Origin: Olleya sp. Bg11-27
GTDB lineage: Bacteria; Bacteroidota; Bacteroidia; Flavobacteriales; Flavobacteriaceae
Reading direction: 5' to 3'
DNA length: 64,000 nucleotides
NCBI RefSeq assembly: GCF_002831645.1
Contig: NZ_CP025117.1
Location: 496,001-560,000 of the forward strand
Part shown: positions 8,772 to 18,091 of the stretch, piece by piece
How the letters are laid out: each line of letters starts with the position of its first letter
How positions within the stretch are numbered: the stretch's first letter is position 1
Notes under the pieces: model-generated
The model's input: only the letters and a program-made list of their open reading frames with translations
The model's database searches: none
What the model was told of the DNA's origin: nothing
Made by a program: the position numbers and the translations under genes

Positions 8772-9602
8772 CTACTTAACAACATTTACAGAAACCTTGT
8801 TTGATTTTATTCTTATTGTTTTAGGAACTCTTAAATAGCTCCCAAAAATATCTTTTTTACCTGTGGGAACATCAACAACGACATCAAGAATTACAGGTTT
8901 AACCGTAATTTCACCTTTCCCTTCTGGCTTTAATATCGCTTGTCTATAGACTATCGAGCGATATACACTCCCTCTAAATTCCGTTTGCTCCACTGTAAAC
9001 TGTTTTTTATGCTCCGATTTAATAATACAGTGTTTATAAACTGGTTTTCTAATCTCATAAAAACTAGACATTTCAAAATTTTCAGGAAAATAAATACGAT
9101 GCATAACAGTCAGTGAATCTAATTCATTCAAACTATTTTTAGACACCTCAGTTACAATAAAAACCTTATTTTTAATTGCGCTTTTCGCTTTTTTATTAGC
9201 CCTATGAAGACTCCGTTTTTTAGTCACGCTAATATGCATAGGTTCAGTCTGCAATTGTGTTCCACTAACCTCTATTGTCGCATTACCTATTAATTGTTCT
9301 TCACCAATCACTTTAGGCTTAAGAGAATACTTATATGTTTTTGAAAAAACCTTTACACCTTTTTCCCAAATAATACTTACAGATTGATTTGGTCCCTGAT
9401 TAATAGTAAAGTTTTTAAATTTTGGAGGAATAAATGTGTCTACTTCTTTATTAAAAACAAACTCTATTTCTAAAACTTCATTTATGGCTATTTTTTTCTT
9501 ATTTACTTTAGCAACAAATCGCAATGAATCTTCATTTTGAGAAAAAACAAAAGGAGTATAAAGTCCAATCAAAAGAACTACTATGTATTTTAATACTTTC
9601 AT
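8772..9602 (-). CDS. Truncated BatD paralogue, N-terminal domains only
   Basis: A 276-residue protein clearly homologous to the first half of the adjacent BatD: both begin MKVLKYIV, share GPNQSVS, and share VTEVSK and VDVPT-(N/G)-(R/K)-(R/K)-DI motifs in the same order. The two genes are also identical over about 27 bases around their start codons, which supports tandem duplication. It has a signal peptide (to VFSQ) but ends before the TM and cytoplasmic domain of BatD, so the product should be soluble in the periplasm. The start codon is 5 bases after the batC stop; an upstream in-frame start would overlap batC. Confidence 0.85.
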   Translation of the reverse strand: MKVLKYIVVLLIGLYTPFVFSQNEDSLRFVAKVNKKKIAINEVLEIEFVFNKEVDTFIPPKFKNFTINQGPNQSVSIIWEKGVKVFSKTYKYSLKPKVIGEEQLIGNATIEVSGTQLQTEPMHISVTKKRSLHRANKKAKSAIKNKVFIVTEVSKNSLNELDSLTVMHRIYFPENFEMSSFYEIRKPVYKHCIIKSEHKKQFTVEQTEFRGSVYRSIVYRQAILKPEGKGEITVKPVILDVVVDVPTGKKDIFGSYLRVPKTIRIKSNKVSVNVVK

Positions 9603-9607
9603 TATAA

Positions 9608-10435
9608 CTACCAATCTTTCTCTGTCTGCTGTTTAGCTCCTTTTACCTTTTCGGCATTTATTTTCTCTTGAACCTTTTGTTCTTGATTATTCATCGCTTC
9701 TAACAAGTTTTTAATTTGCTGAGGAGACATTTGACCTGGTTGTGGTTGCTTCTCTTCATTTTTCTGATCACCTTCCTTTGGATCATTTTCTTTTTCATCC
9801 TTAGGCTCTCCCTCTTCATCCTTATCCTGATCCCCTTCTTTCTTATCCTTATCACCTTGATCTTCCTGATCTTTCTTATCCTCGTCCTCTTTTTTATCCT
9901 CGTCTTTCTTCTCGTCTTTGTCTTTATTGTTATCGCCTTCTTTATCGTCGTCTTGAGGATTATCATCCTCCTGTTGTTTTGCACACTCTTTAGCTATTGC
10001 AAAATTATATCTAGTCTCATTATCCGATGGGTCATTTCTAAGCGCACTTTTATAAGCCTCCACAGCTTCTTTACACTTTTTTTCTTCCATTAAAATATTA
10101 CCTATATTATGAAAGGCTTTATGTTTATCAGACTTATTTATAGCATTTTTTGCAGCTTGTTGATTCCGGTACAATGCTTCTCCAAAATTACCTTTTTTAA
10201 AGTACTGGTGTCCTAAATTATAAGCACCTGTGACTTCTGTCGGCTTTATAGATAATGCTTTACGGTATTCCATTTCTGCTTCAGCAAAAGCATCACTATT
10301 TGCCAAATCATTAGCTTCTGCCACAAAACCTTGTGCTTTCAACTTTTGTTTTAGTGCTGCTTTATCCTCTTCTTGCTCCTGCGCAACAACAGTTATTGAT
10401 AAAAACAGCAATATGTAGGTTAAAATATTTTTCAT
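9608..10435 (-). CDS. batC: BatC-like TPR protein with charged tail
   Basis: A 275-residue secreted or anchored protein: signal peptide to VVAQ, TPR repeats (about residues 35-150), then a very acidic and lysine-rich low-complexity tract of about 75 residues made of Asp, Glu, Lys, Asn and Gln, followed by a short helical end (QMSPQQIKNLLEAMNNQEQKV). The TPR-plus-charged-linker build and place after batB match BatC. The low-complexity tract produces long spurious reading frames on other frames. It probably acts as a protein-interaction module at the envelope. Confidence 0.85.
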   Translation of the reverse strand: MKNILTYILLFLSITVVAQEQEEDKAALKQKLKAQGFVAEANDLANSDAFAEAEMEYRKALSIKPTEVTGAYNLGHQYFKKGNFGEALYRNQQAAKNAINKSDKHKAFHNIGNILMEEKKCKEAVEAYKSALRNDPSDNETRYNFAIAKECAKQQEDDNPQDDDKEGDNNKDKDEKKDEDKKEDEDKKDQEDQGDKDKKEGDQDKDEEGEPKDEKENDPKEGDQKNEEKQPQPGQMSPQQIKNLLEAMNNQEQKVQEKINAEKVKGAKQQTEKDW

Positions 10436-10492
10436 TTAAATTTTATAACTTGTAAATATACTAAAGGCTTTGAATGGTTGATGTTAAGGGTT

Positions 10493-11530
10493 TTATAAAT
10501 TCTCGTTAAATAGATTTAATTTTTTCAACCAAGTTGTTTTTCTTTCTAATAAGAAAATATCGATTAAAAACAATAAAATCGCTAATCCTAAAAACCACTG
10601 AAATCTACTCTCAAAATTCGCAACCTGTTTAGCCTCAAATTCTTTTTTATCCATTTTATTTAAAATGTCAGTCATTTGACTCACCACTTTATCTGTATTT
10701 GCACCATTAATATAAACCCCATTCGCCTGATCAGCAATATTCTTTAAGGTTTCTTCATTAAGCTTTGTGATAACAGTCTCGCCTTGTTTATCCTTTTTAT
10801 AACCAACCAATGCGCCTTTTATCCTTAACGGTATTGGTCCTCCTTTAACCTCTCCAACACCTATTGTAAATATTTTGATACCTTCTTTACTCGCTTCTTC
10901 TGCGACTTGCGTAGCTGCTTCGCTATGATCTTCTCCATCAGATATTATAATTAACACACGATTGGTTTGCTCGTCGTCGTCATAATACGTTTTTGCTAAA
11001 TTAATAGCCTCGTTTATTGCAGTTCCTTGAGAAGACAGCATATCTGTATTCATATTCTGCAAAAACATTTTTGCAGCAGCATAATCTGTTGTGATTGGCA
11101 ACTGCGGAAATGCTTTTCCTGCATAAGCAATAATCCCTACACGATCACTCCCTAAGTCGTCTATAATCCTAGAGACTAACTGTTGTGCTTTTTTAAGTCT
11201 ATTTGGCTTAATATCTTCCGCCAACATACTTTTAGAGACATCCACTGCAAAGACAATATCTACACCTTCACGCTTTACGGTTTCTAAACTAGTCCCTACT
11301 TTTGGATTGACTAACGCTAACGACAAACTAGCAAAAGCTAAACACAATACGACTAATTTTAACACCGATTTAAACACCGATTGGTTTGGGCTTAAACGCT
11401 TTAACAATGCTTTATTAGCAAACTTTTTTTGTGTGCGCTTTTTCCAAAATTGTAACAGCAAAAAGAAGACTACTAACACTGGAATAACCAGTAGTGTCCA
11501 AAACCATATTTTTTCTTCTATTTGAAACAT
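10493..11530 (-). CDS. batB: BatB-like VWA domain membrane protein
   Basis: A 345-residue protein with two N-terminal TM segments (about residues 10-26 and 57-77), a von Willebrand factor A domain holding the MIDAS motif DVSKSM, and a C-terminal TM segment near residues 310-330. The topology places the VWA domain on one face of the inner membrane, as in BatA and BatB. It follows batA by about 95 bases that contain a palindromic repeat. The family assignment is firm; the ligand is unknown. Confidence 0.9.
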   Translation of the reverse strand: MFQIEEKIWFWTLLVIPVLVVFFLLLQFWKKRTQKKFANKALLKRLSPNQSVFKSVLKLVVLCLAFASLSLALVNPKVGTSLETVKREGVDIVFAVDVSKSMLAEDIKPNRLKKAQQLVSRIIDDLGSDRVGIIAYAGKAFPQLPITTDYAAAKMFLQNMNTDMLSSQGTAINEAINLAKTYYDDDEQTNRVLIIISDGEDHSEAATQVAEEASKEGIKIFTIGVGEVKGGPIPLRIKGALVGYKKDKQGETVITKLNEETLKNIADQANGVYINGANTDKVVSQMTDILNKMDKKEFEAKQVANFESRFQWFLGLAILLFLIDIFLLERKTTWLKKLNLFNENL

Positions 11531-11601
11531 TTTTCTTAATATTCTATTTTAATCATAATAAGTAACACTTACTTTGACACGATAATTATTGATTTACATG
11601 T

Positions 11602-11617
11602 CGCTTTCGCGGAAAGC
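11602..11617. repeat. Palindromic repeat CGCTTTCGCGGAAAGC
   Basis: A short GC-rich palindrome in the batA-batB gap. Its CGCTTTCGCGGAA core also occurs inside the aldo/keto reductase gene and the AddA-like gene. Confidence 0.65.
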
Positions 11618-11624
11618 ATGCCTG

Positions 11625-12629
11625 TTACACAAAACTCCTAAACAATGTTATTCTTATCAAAAACTCTAATAACAATAGCAATCCTGCAATCCAAACAAAT
11701 GGTCTAAAAAGCTCTTGATAGGTTGTGTATTTAATTTCTTCAATTTCAGTTTTCTCTAATTTATTAATCTCAGCATAGATCTGTTCTAGCTTTTTATTAT
11801 TATTTGCTCTAAAATATTTACCTCCTGTAACTTTAGCAATATCCTTAAGCAAATCTTCGTCAATCTCTACCTGAACGCGTTCATATTGAAATTTTCCATT
11901 TGGCAAAATTCCAACTGGCGACAAAGCCATACCATTAGTACCTAAACCAATCGTATACACCTTAATTTTAAACTCGACAGCCAACTCACTAGCAATTTTC
12001 GGGTTTAAAACGCCCGAATTATTAACCCCATCCGTTAACAAAATAATGACTTTACTTTCTGCTTTACTCTCCTTTAATCTATTTACAGAGGTTGCTAAAC
12101 CCATACCTATTGCAGTACCACCTTCTATAATGGTATTGTATTTAATATCATCTAACGAGTTTAATACAATAGATTTATCACTAGTTATTGGTGTTTTAGT
12201 ATAACTCTCTCCAGCATATTCTACTAATCCTATACGGTCATTTGGTCTCCCTTTAATAAACTTAGCTGCGACATTTTTTAAAGCTTCTAAACGATTAGGG
12301 CTTAAATCCTTTGCCAACATACTCGCAGACACATCAATAGCCATTACAATATCAATACCTCTTGTGGTTTTTGTTTTTGTATTAGTTTCTGAGGTACGTG
12401 GTCTAGCTAATGCTACTATTAAAACCCCTAAAGCTAACAAACGCAAACCAAACAAAACATGCTTAAATTTTGGTAATACAGAGTTACTAACCTTAAACCC
12501 TTTAAGACTTGATATTTTTAATTCTGCATTTTGCTGTTGGTTTTTAAAAACATACCAAACGACAGCTAATGGCAATGCTAAAAGCAACCAAAAGAATTCT
12601 TTATTTAAAAATGTAATTCCGTCAAACAT
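11625..12629 (-). CDS. batA: BatA-like VWA domain membrane protein
   Basis: A 334-residue inner-membrane protein with an N-terminal TM pair, a VWA domain with the MIDAS motif DVSASM, and a C-terminal TM segment (FVWIAGLLLLLEFLIRI). It starts on the stop codon of the preceding gene (TAATG overlap), which points to translational coupling. BatA and BatB are paralogues; together with MoxR they make up the core of the Bat aerotolerance module. Confidence 0.9.
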   Translation of the reverse strand: MFDGITFLNKEFFWLLLALPLAVVWYVFKNQQQNAELKISSLKGFKVSNSVLPKFKHVLFGLRLLALGVLIVALARPRTSETNTKTKTTRGIDIVMAIDVSASMLAKDLSPNRLEALKNVAAKFIKGRPNDRIGLVEYAGESYTKTPITSDKSIVLNSLDDIKYNTIIEGGTAIGMGLATSVNRLKESKAESKVIILLTDGVNNSGVLNPKIASELAVEFKIKVYTIGLGTNGMALSPVGILPNGKFQYERVQVEIDEDLLKDIAKVTGGKYFRANNNKKLEQIYAEINKLEKTEIEEIKYTTYQELFRPFVWIAGLLLLLEFLIRITLFRSFV

Positions 12630-14302
12630 TAGTTTTCTTTTTCTTTAAGTTCTACAGACGCTATAATACGTTCCACCACTTGATCTAGGTAAATATCATC
12701 TTTTAAATAGGTGATTATTATTTGTTGCATCACCTGCTCATTAGCAAAACTTAGTATTACAAATTGACCTTTAACATAATCCTCTTTAGAGTCATCCGTA
12801 GGATACTCTAAAGTTCCTGAGGTTTTAACACCTTCTGCTCCATTAGGCGTTTTAAATTTATCTTTATTAGCTATTATGTTTCTTCCACCTTCGGCCTCAA
12901 TTGCTTTTAAATTTGCTTCAATTGCCTGTAATAAGTTATCTTCTGCTGACGGCCCTTTTTCGCCTGTAGGCGAATCAGAAAAAGTGGTTGTTACAGTACC
13001 AACTGTAAACTTACTTTCTAGCTCATAACCAAATGCAGACACTTTTATCTGCTCTTTTAACTCATCCGGAACAGGCATTTCCTGTCTTTTTAAAACCTCT
13101 GGAGTAGAGATTGTAATTGGAGGAAAACCATAATCACTATCAACCCAACCGCCTTCTAAAAGTTGCTTAGTATCTTTTTGAAACACCGTATCCACCACAT
13201 ATCCAAAACCATATCTATAACTAAAAGCAGCAAAGGTCAAACCTAGCATAAAAACTATTGCAGCAACAGTGACCCATACTTTTTGCCTAAAATCTTTACG
13301 ATCTTGTGCTTTTTTATATTCTAAATCTAATAGCTTTTCTTCCTCTGTAGCCTCTGGTAACGCTTCTTTAACCTGATCAATCTCCTGATCAATCACCGTT
13401 CTATCAATTTTAGCTAATTCTACATCGGGAGCAGATTTAGCAAATTTCACTAAATCGGCACGTTTTAAAACAGTTTCTAGTTTTCGGATGTCCTCTTTAG
13501 ATAATTCTATCTGACTACCATCACTTAAGACTTCCAATCTTGTTATTAACTCGTCTGTTGTACTTTCTAAGGCTCTATCATACACCTTTTCGTCTAAATA
13601 AGTACGTATCGCTAATGTTAACTCTGAGTAATAATCTTTATAATTATCCTGAGACAAATAATTACTTTCATCCAACTTCTGTAACGCCAATTTGGCTCTA
13701 TCATAAGGTGGCAACAAGGCTATTTGCTCTTCTTCTGTTAATGGTTTTTTACGCCAAACAAACCAATAAATTAAAAAACCAACTAAAGCTAAAACGACTA
13801 AACCTAATACCACATAAATCCACCAACTACTAGCTGGTTTATCAACCTGTAACATGGGTTTAATATCATATAAATTTTGCTTAGTAGTATCTACTGCAAT
13901 ATTACTGATATCGACTAATAACGAATCGGTCAAATATTGCTTTCCTGCAATAATTACTTTTTGTTTTGGAATAACATAACGTCCAGAATCGAACTGTGTT
14001 AATCCATATTTTTTTATTAATTTATATTTAGCGTTTTGCTTGGTTGTATCCGTTTTGTAAGACTCAATCATCTCTAAAGGCATAAAACTTTGCCCAACAG
14101 GAAACACGACACTATTTACAGTATCCGTTTCTACTTCTATCTTATAAGTAATTTGTGCTCCAATTTGTACGGAAGTCGAATCAATTGACGTTTTTACTTG
14201 ACCAAAAGAACTTGAAGGCAGAAGTAAAAGGGCAATCGCCACAAGACAAAATCCTATCGCTTTGATTGTATTTACTTTATTAAAATGTATTTCTTTTTTC
14301 AC
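12629..14302 (-). CDS. Bat-operon membrane protein with two TM segments
   Basis: A 557-residue protein with a signal sequence ending near SSFGQ, an extracytoplasmic BatD-like Ig region (about residues 35-145), a TM segment (about 160-183), a cytoplasmic helical part resembling the C-terminal portion of BatD, a second TM segment (about 345-365), and a C-terminal domain with PTGEKGPSAEDNLLQAIEANLKA near residues 450-475. It lies between the DUF58 gene and batA, where Bacteroidota operons commonly carry a gene of this type. I cannot name the C-terminal domain. Its exact function is unknown. Confidence 0.75.
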   Translation of the reverse strand: MKKEIHFNKVNTIKAIGFCLVAIALLLLPSSSFGQVKTSIDSTSVQIGAQITYKIEVETDTVNSVVFPVGQSFMPLEMIESYKTDTTKQNAKYKLIKKYGLTQFDSGRYVIPKQKVIIAGKQYLTDSLLVDISNIAVDTTKQNLYDIKPMLQVDKPASSWWIYVVLGLVVLALVGFLIYWFVWRKKPLTEEEQIALLPPYDRAKLALQKLDESNYLSQDNYKDYYSELTLAIRTYLDEKVYDRALESTTDELITRLEVLSDGSQIELSKEDIRKLETVLKRADLVKFAKSAPDVELAKIDRTVIDQEIDQVKEALPEATEEEKLLDLEYKKAQDRKDFRQKVWVTVAAIVFMLGLTFAAFSYRYGFGYVVDTVFQKDTKQLLEGGWVDSDYGFPPITISTPEVLKRQEMPVPDELKEQIKVSAFGYELESKFTVGTVTTTFSDSPTGEKGPSAEDNLLQAIEANLKAIEAEGGRNIIANKDKFKTPNGAEGVKTSGTLEYPTDDSKEDYVKGQFVILSFANEQVMQQIIITYLKDDIYLDQVVERIIASVELKEKEN

Positions 14303-14316
14303 TTGTAGCTAATTAA

Positions 14317-15183
14317 TTATCCTCTTGTTTTAAAATAGCCTAATAGCTTCTTTACATAACTCTCATCTGTCCTGCAAGCAATACTTCCTGCTCCAGATTT
14401 GGCAAAACTATCTTTATAATAGCTTACTTTTTCGTTGTAAAATTTAGCATAGTTTGTTCTAACTGTTTTAGAGTTAGTATTAACCAACATCAGCTCTCCC
14501 GTTTCTTCGTCCTGCATCTGTACCATTCCTAAATTCGGGATACTTTCTTCATGCCTATCAAAAACCCGTATTCCGGTAATATCATGTTTTCCTGCTGCTA
14601 TTTTAAGCGTTTGCTGATAGTCATCAGCAATAAAATCACTCATCATAAAAACAATAGCTTTCTTTTTCATGACACTACGTAAAAACTTCAAAGCTTCGAC
14701 AATATTAGTCGCTTTGCTTTTAGGCTCAAACTCGATTAACTCCCTGATAATTCTCAATACATGAGAACGTCCTTTTTTAGGTGGGATAAATAATTCGACT
14801 TGATCGGAAAATAAAATTAAACCAATCTTATCATTATTTTGCGTTGCTGAAAATGCTAAGGTCGCCGCGATCTCTGTTACAATTTCATTTTTAAATTGTT
14901 TTTCGGTTCCAAAAAATTCTGACCCCGAAACATCCACCATAAGCATCATCGTTAATTCGCGTTCTTCTTCAAAAACTTTGATATGCGGTTGATTAGTACG
15001 TGCGGTAACATTCCAATCGATGTTTCTTACATCATCTCCAAATTGATATTGTCTCACTTCAGAAAATGTCATACCACGACCTTTGAAGGTAGAATGGTAT
15101 TCTCCCCCAAAAATATGATCAGACAAGCGACGTGTCTTAATCTCAATTTTACGTACTCTTTTTAGTAGCTCTTTAGTATCCAT
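14317..15183 (-). CDS. DUF58 domain protein of the Bat/MoxR operon
   Basis: A 288-residue cytoplasmic protein with the DUF58 signature around GEYHSTFKGRGMTFSEVR and GDDVRNIDWN, followed by a VWA-like region with DVSGSE. DUF58 proteins are thought to be substrates or partners of MoxR ATPases. The reading frame extends ten codons upstream, but the ATG beginning MDTKELLKRVRK gives the usual N-terminus. It lies about 100 bases after moxR and 14 bases before the next gene, in a single operon. Confidence 0.88.
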   Translation of the reverse strand: MDTKELLKRVRKIEIKTRRLSDHIFGGEYHSTFKGRGMTFSEVRQYQFGDDVRNIDWNVTARTNQPHIKVFEEERELTMMLMVDVSGSEFFGTEKQFKNEIVTEIAATLAFSATQNNDKIGLILFSDQVELFIPPKKGRSHVLRIIRELIEFEPKSKATNIVEALKFLRSVMKKKAIVFMMSDFIADDYQQTLKIAAGKHDITGIRVFDRHEESIPNLGMVQMQDEETGELMLVNTNSKTVRTNYAKFYNEKVSYYKDSFAKSGAGSIACRTDESYVKKLLGYFKTRG

Positions 15184-15282
15184 TTTTTTAAGTATGCCGT
15201 GTGCAGTCTTCAATTAAAAGTCAAAAAATAATTAGTATTCAAATTAGCTAATGCCTAATAACACTAATTACTGCCAACTCAT

Positions 15283-16284
15283 CTATGGTACTTCAATTTC
15301 GTTTACAATCTTATTTATAATATCCTCGGAAGTTACATTTTCCGCTTCTGCTTCATACGTAATTCCAATTCTGTGACGTAATACATCGTGTACTACTGCA
15401 CGTACATCTTCTGGTATTACATAACCACGACGCTTTATAAACGCATAACATTTAGCAGCAGTTGCCAAGTTAATACTACCACGGGGCGACGCTCCAAAAG
15501 AAATTAATGGTTTTAAATCTGCTAGTTTATATTTTTCCGGATAACGTGTTGCAAAAATGATATCTAAGATATATTTTTCAATCTTCTCATCCATGTACAC
15601 TTCCCTAACCGACTCTTGCGCTCTTAATATTTCAGCAACAGAAACAACTGGATTAACTTTTTCCCAGCTCCCTTTTAAGTTAGCACGCATAATTAGTTGC
15701 TCGTCTGCCTGTTTTGGATAATCTATAACTGTTTTCAGCATAAATCTATCGACTTGTGCTTCTGGTAATGTATATGTTCCTTCTTGCTCTACTGGGTTTT
15801 GAGTGGCCATTACTAAAAAAGGCTTATCCAACTTAAAGGTTTCGTCACCAATAGTCACTTGCTTTTCTTGCATCGCTTCTAATAATGCAGATTGCACTTT
15901 TGCCGGCGCTCTGTTAATCTCATCTGCTAAAACAAAATTAGCAAATATTGGTCCTTTTTTAATTGAGAAATCATTCTCTTTCATATTAAAAATCAACGTC
16001 CCTACAACATCAGATGGTAGTAAATCTGGTGTAAATTGTATACGACTAAAACTAGCATCAATGGCTTGAGACAAGGTATTAATGGCTAACGTTTTTGCTA
16101 AACCAGGCACCCCTTCTAACAAAATATGCCCTTGTCCTAAAAGACCTATTAGTAATCGTTCGACCATATGTTTTTGACCAACAATGACTTTATTCATTTC
16201 AAGCATCAGTAAATCTACAAATGCGCTTTCCTTTTCAATTTTCTCGTTAATCGACTTGATATCAATTGTACTTGTTTGTTCCAT
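15283..16284 (-). CDS. MoxR family AAA+ ATPase
   Basis: A 333-residue AAA+ ATPase with Walker A GVPGLAKT, Walker B LADEINRAP, sensor-region TQNPVEQEGTYTLPEAQ and the C-terminal lid domain. It is the first gene of the Bat operon and probably acts as a chaperone that remodels or loads metal into the VWA proteins encoded after it. The upstream region is shared with the divergent aldo/keto reductase operon. A clear TANNTTTG box was not found in front of it. Confidence 0.93.
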   Translation of the reverse strand: MEQTSTIDIKSINEKIEKESAFVDLLMLEMNKVIVGQKHMVERLLIGLLGQGHILLEGVPGLAKTLAINTLSQAIDASFSRIQFTPDLLPSDVVGTLIFNMKENDFSIKKGPIFANFVLADEINRAPAKVQSALLEAMQEKQVTIGDETFKLDKPFLVMATQNPVEQEGTYTLPEAQVDRFMLKTVIDYPKQADEQLIMRANLKGSWEKVNPVVSVAEILRAQESVREVYMDEKIEKYILDIIFATRYPEKYKLADLKPLISFGASPRGSINLATAAKCYAFIKRRGYVIPEDVRAVVHDVLRHRIGITYEAEAENVTSEDIINKIVNEIEVP

Positions 16285-16443
16285 TATGTATTGTTTTTTA
16301 AGAAAATGAACCGTTATTTAAATTCAAGTGGTGCAAATTGTTAAATTTTTAGCTGTAATCGTGTTAATAATTGGTTAAAAATAGGGTGTTTGATGCACTT
16401 TTAAGAGTATTTTATGGTTTACTTTTATTGCACAATTTATTCT

Positions 16444-17319
16444 ATGACAGAAAACAAGTATTCTAAAGTTATTGCTGGAGCTATGACTTGGGGAAAATGG
16501 GGCAAGCAATTGAACCAAAAAGACATGATATCACTAATGAATCATTGTATTGATAATCAAATAACTACATTTGATCACGCGGATATTTATGGTGACTACA
16601 CCACTGAGATTGATTTTGGAAACGCTTTCGCGGAATCCAATATAGACCGACAAAATATTCAGTTAATTTCTAAATGCGGTATTCAATACATTGGACAAAC
16701 ACGTCCAGAAAATAAGGTCAAACATTATAATTATAGTAAGGATTATATTATTTGGTCTACGGAACAATCACTGAAAAAACTAAAAACAGACTATCTAGAT
16801 CTATTATTATTACATAGACCAAGTCCATTAATGCAATCAGAAGAGATTGCAGAGGCGATTTCCATTTTAAAACAACAAGGAAAAATTAAAGACTTTGGTG
16901 TGTCTAATTTTACGGCATCGCAAAGTGCGCTGTTATCCAAATACATTCCTATTTCTGTTAATCAAATAGAGTTTTCTTTAACGCAACATACTGCAATGCA
17001 CGATGGTACTTTGGATCTAATGCAATTAAATAATACACAATCTATGTGTTGGTCTCCTTTAGGAAGCACTTTTAGAGAAGACACTGAACAAACCAGACGT
17101 ATACATAAACAGCTAGGGCGTTTATTACAAAAATACAATGCCACAGAAGACCAATTATTATTAGCATGGATTTTAAAACACCCTGCCAATATATTACCGG
17201 TTGTAGGCACCACAAACACAAAAAGATTAAGTGGCGCTATCGCCGCAACAAATATCACATTAGAATTAGAAGACTGGTTTTCAATATTAGTTGCTAGCCA
17301 AGGACATAAAGTACCATAA
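16444..17319 (+). CDS. Aldo/keto reductase
   Basis: A 291-residue NADPH-dependent oxidoreductase. The catalytic tetrad is readable: Asp and Tyr in FDHADIYGDY, Lys in SKCG, His in LLLLHRPS. The C-terminal cofactor region carries ILPVVGTTNTKRL. The open frame runs ten codons further upstream, but MTENKYSKVIAGAMTWG is the usual family start. A 15-base palindromic-repeat sequence (16623-16637) lies inside the coding region and reads as part of NAFAES. It heads a four-gene operon, 12 bases before the dehydrogenase gene. The substrate is unknown. Confidence 0.9.
   Translation: MTENKYSKVIAGAMTWGKWGKQLNQKDMISLMNHCIDNQITTFDHADIYGDYTTEIDFGNAFAESNIDRQNIQLISKCGIQYIGQTRPENKVKHYNYSKDYIIWSTEQSLKKLKTDYLDLLLLHRPSPLMQSEEIAEAISILKQQGKIKDFGVSNFTASQSALLSKYIPISVNQIEFSLTQHTAMHDGTLDLMQLNNTQSMCWSPLGSTFREDTEQTRRIHKQLGRLLQKYNATEDQLLLAWILKHPANILPVVGTTNTKRLSGAIAATNITLELEDWFSILVASQGHKVP
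16623..16637. repeat. Palindromic repeat inside the aldo/keto reductase gene
   Basis: CGCTTTCGCGGAATC; the same 15 bases occur in reverse complement at 49117-49131 inside an unrelated nuclease gene. It keeps the reading frame in both. Confidence 0.6.
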
Positions 17320-17331
17320 AACAATACAAAC

Positions 17332-18087
17332 ATGAGTAATACTAAAACAGCATTAATTACTGGCGCAACCAGTGGAATAGGTCGTGCAACAGCACATGAG
17401 TTTGCCAAACACGGTATTAACCTTATCCTTTGCGGGCGTCGCCAAGAACGTTTAGACACTATAGAAAAAGCATTATCAAAACAAACCAATGTGCATACTC
17501 TAAATTTTGATGTTCGCGATAAAAAAGCAGTCTTTGCTGCTATTGGTTCGCTTCCTGAAAATTTTAAACAAATAGATATTTTAATAAACAATGCCGGAAA
17601 CGCACATGGATTAGACCCAATACAGGATGGTAATTTAGACGACTGGGATGCCATGTTAGACATAAACGTAAAAGGGCTATTATATGTTAGCAAAGCTATT
17701 ATACCACAAATGACAGCGCGTCAATCAGGACATATTATTAATATTGGATCTTCAGCAGGAAAAGAAGTCTACCCAAAAGGCAACGTGTATTGCGCCAGTA
17801 AACACGCAGTCGTTGCTGTCACCGAGGGCATGCGCATTGACCTCAACCCTTTCGGAATTAAAGTGACTGCCATAAACCCAGGTTTAGTGGAGACTGAATT
17901 CTCTCAAGTCCGTTTTAAAGGAGACGCCAAAGCAGACAACGTTTATAAAGGCTACAAAGCACTACAGCCAGAAGACCTAGCAGACGTTATTTACTTTGCA
18001 GTATCACGTCCAGCACATGTAAATATCGCTGATGTACTACTATTTTGTACCGCACAAGCTAGCTCTACTATCGTAAAAAAGGACTAA
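17332..18087 (+). CDS. Short-chain dehydrogenase/reductase
   Basis: A 251-residue classical SDR with the cofactor motif TGATSGIGRA, the NNAG motif, a catalytic Ser in NIGSSAGKE, and the YxxxK motif as YCASK. The Arg in CGRR after strand 2 suggests NADP(H) preference. It resembles the YdfG/serine-dehydrogenase-like group, but the substrate cannot be decided from sequence. It sits 12 bases after the aldo/keto reductase and 4 bases before the HD protein. Confidence 0.92.
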   Translation: MSNTKTALITGATSGIGRATAHEFAKHGINLILCGRRQERLDTIEKALSKQTNVHTLNFDVRDKKAVFAAIGSLPENFKQIDILINNAGNAHGLDPIQDGNLDDWDAMLDINVKGLLYVSKAIIPQMTARQSGHIINIGSSAGKEVYPKGNVYCASKHAVVAVTEGMRIDLNPFGIKVTAINPGLVETEFSQVRFKGDAKADNVYKGYKALQPEDLADVIYFAVSRPAHVNIADVLLFCTAQASSTIVKKD

Positions 18088-18091
18088 CACA

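Noticed and set aside
9700-10093. Long open frames on both strands inside batC, including a 125-residue hydrophobic frame
   Set aside because: They are read from the Asp/Glu/Lys low-complexity tract of batC, whose GAK-rich codons avoid stops in other frames. The composition is monotonous and there is no independent start context.
16962-17693. A 243-residue frame opposite the aldo/keto reductase and SDR genes
   Set aside because: Both genes on the plus strand have clear catalytic motifs. The opposite frame has no recognisable domain and spans their junction.
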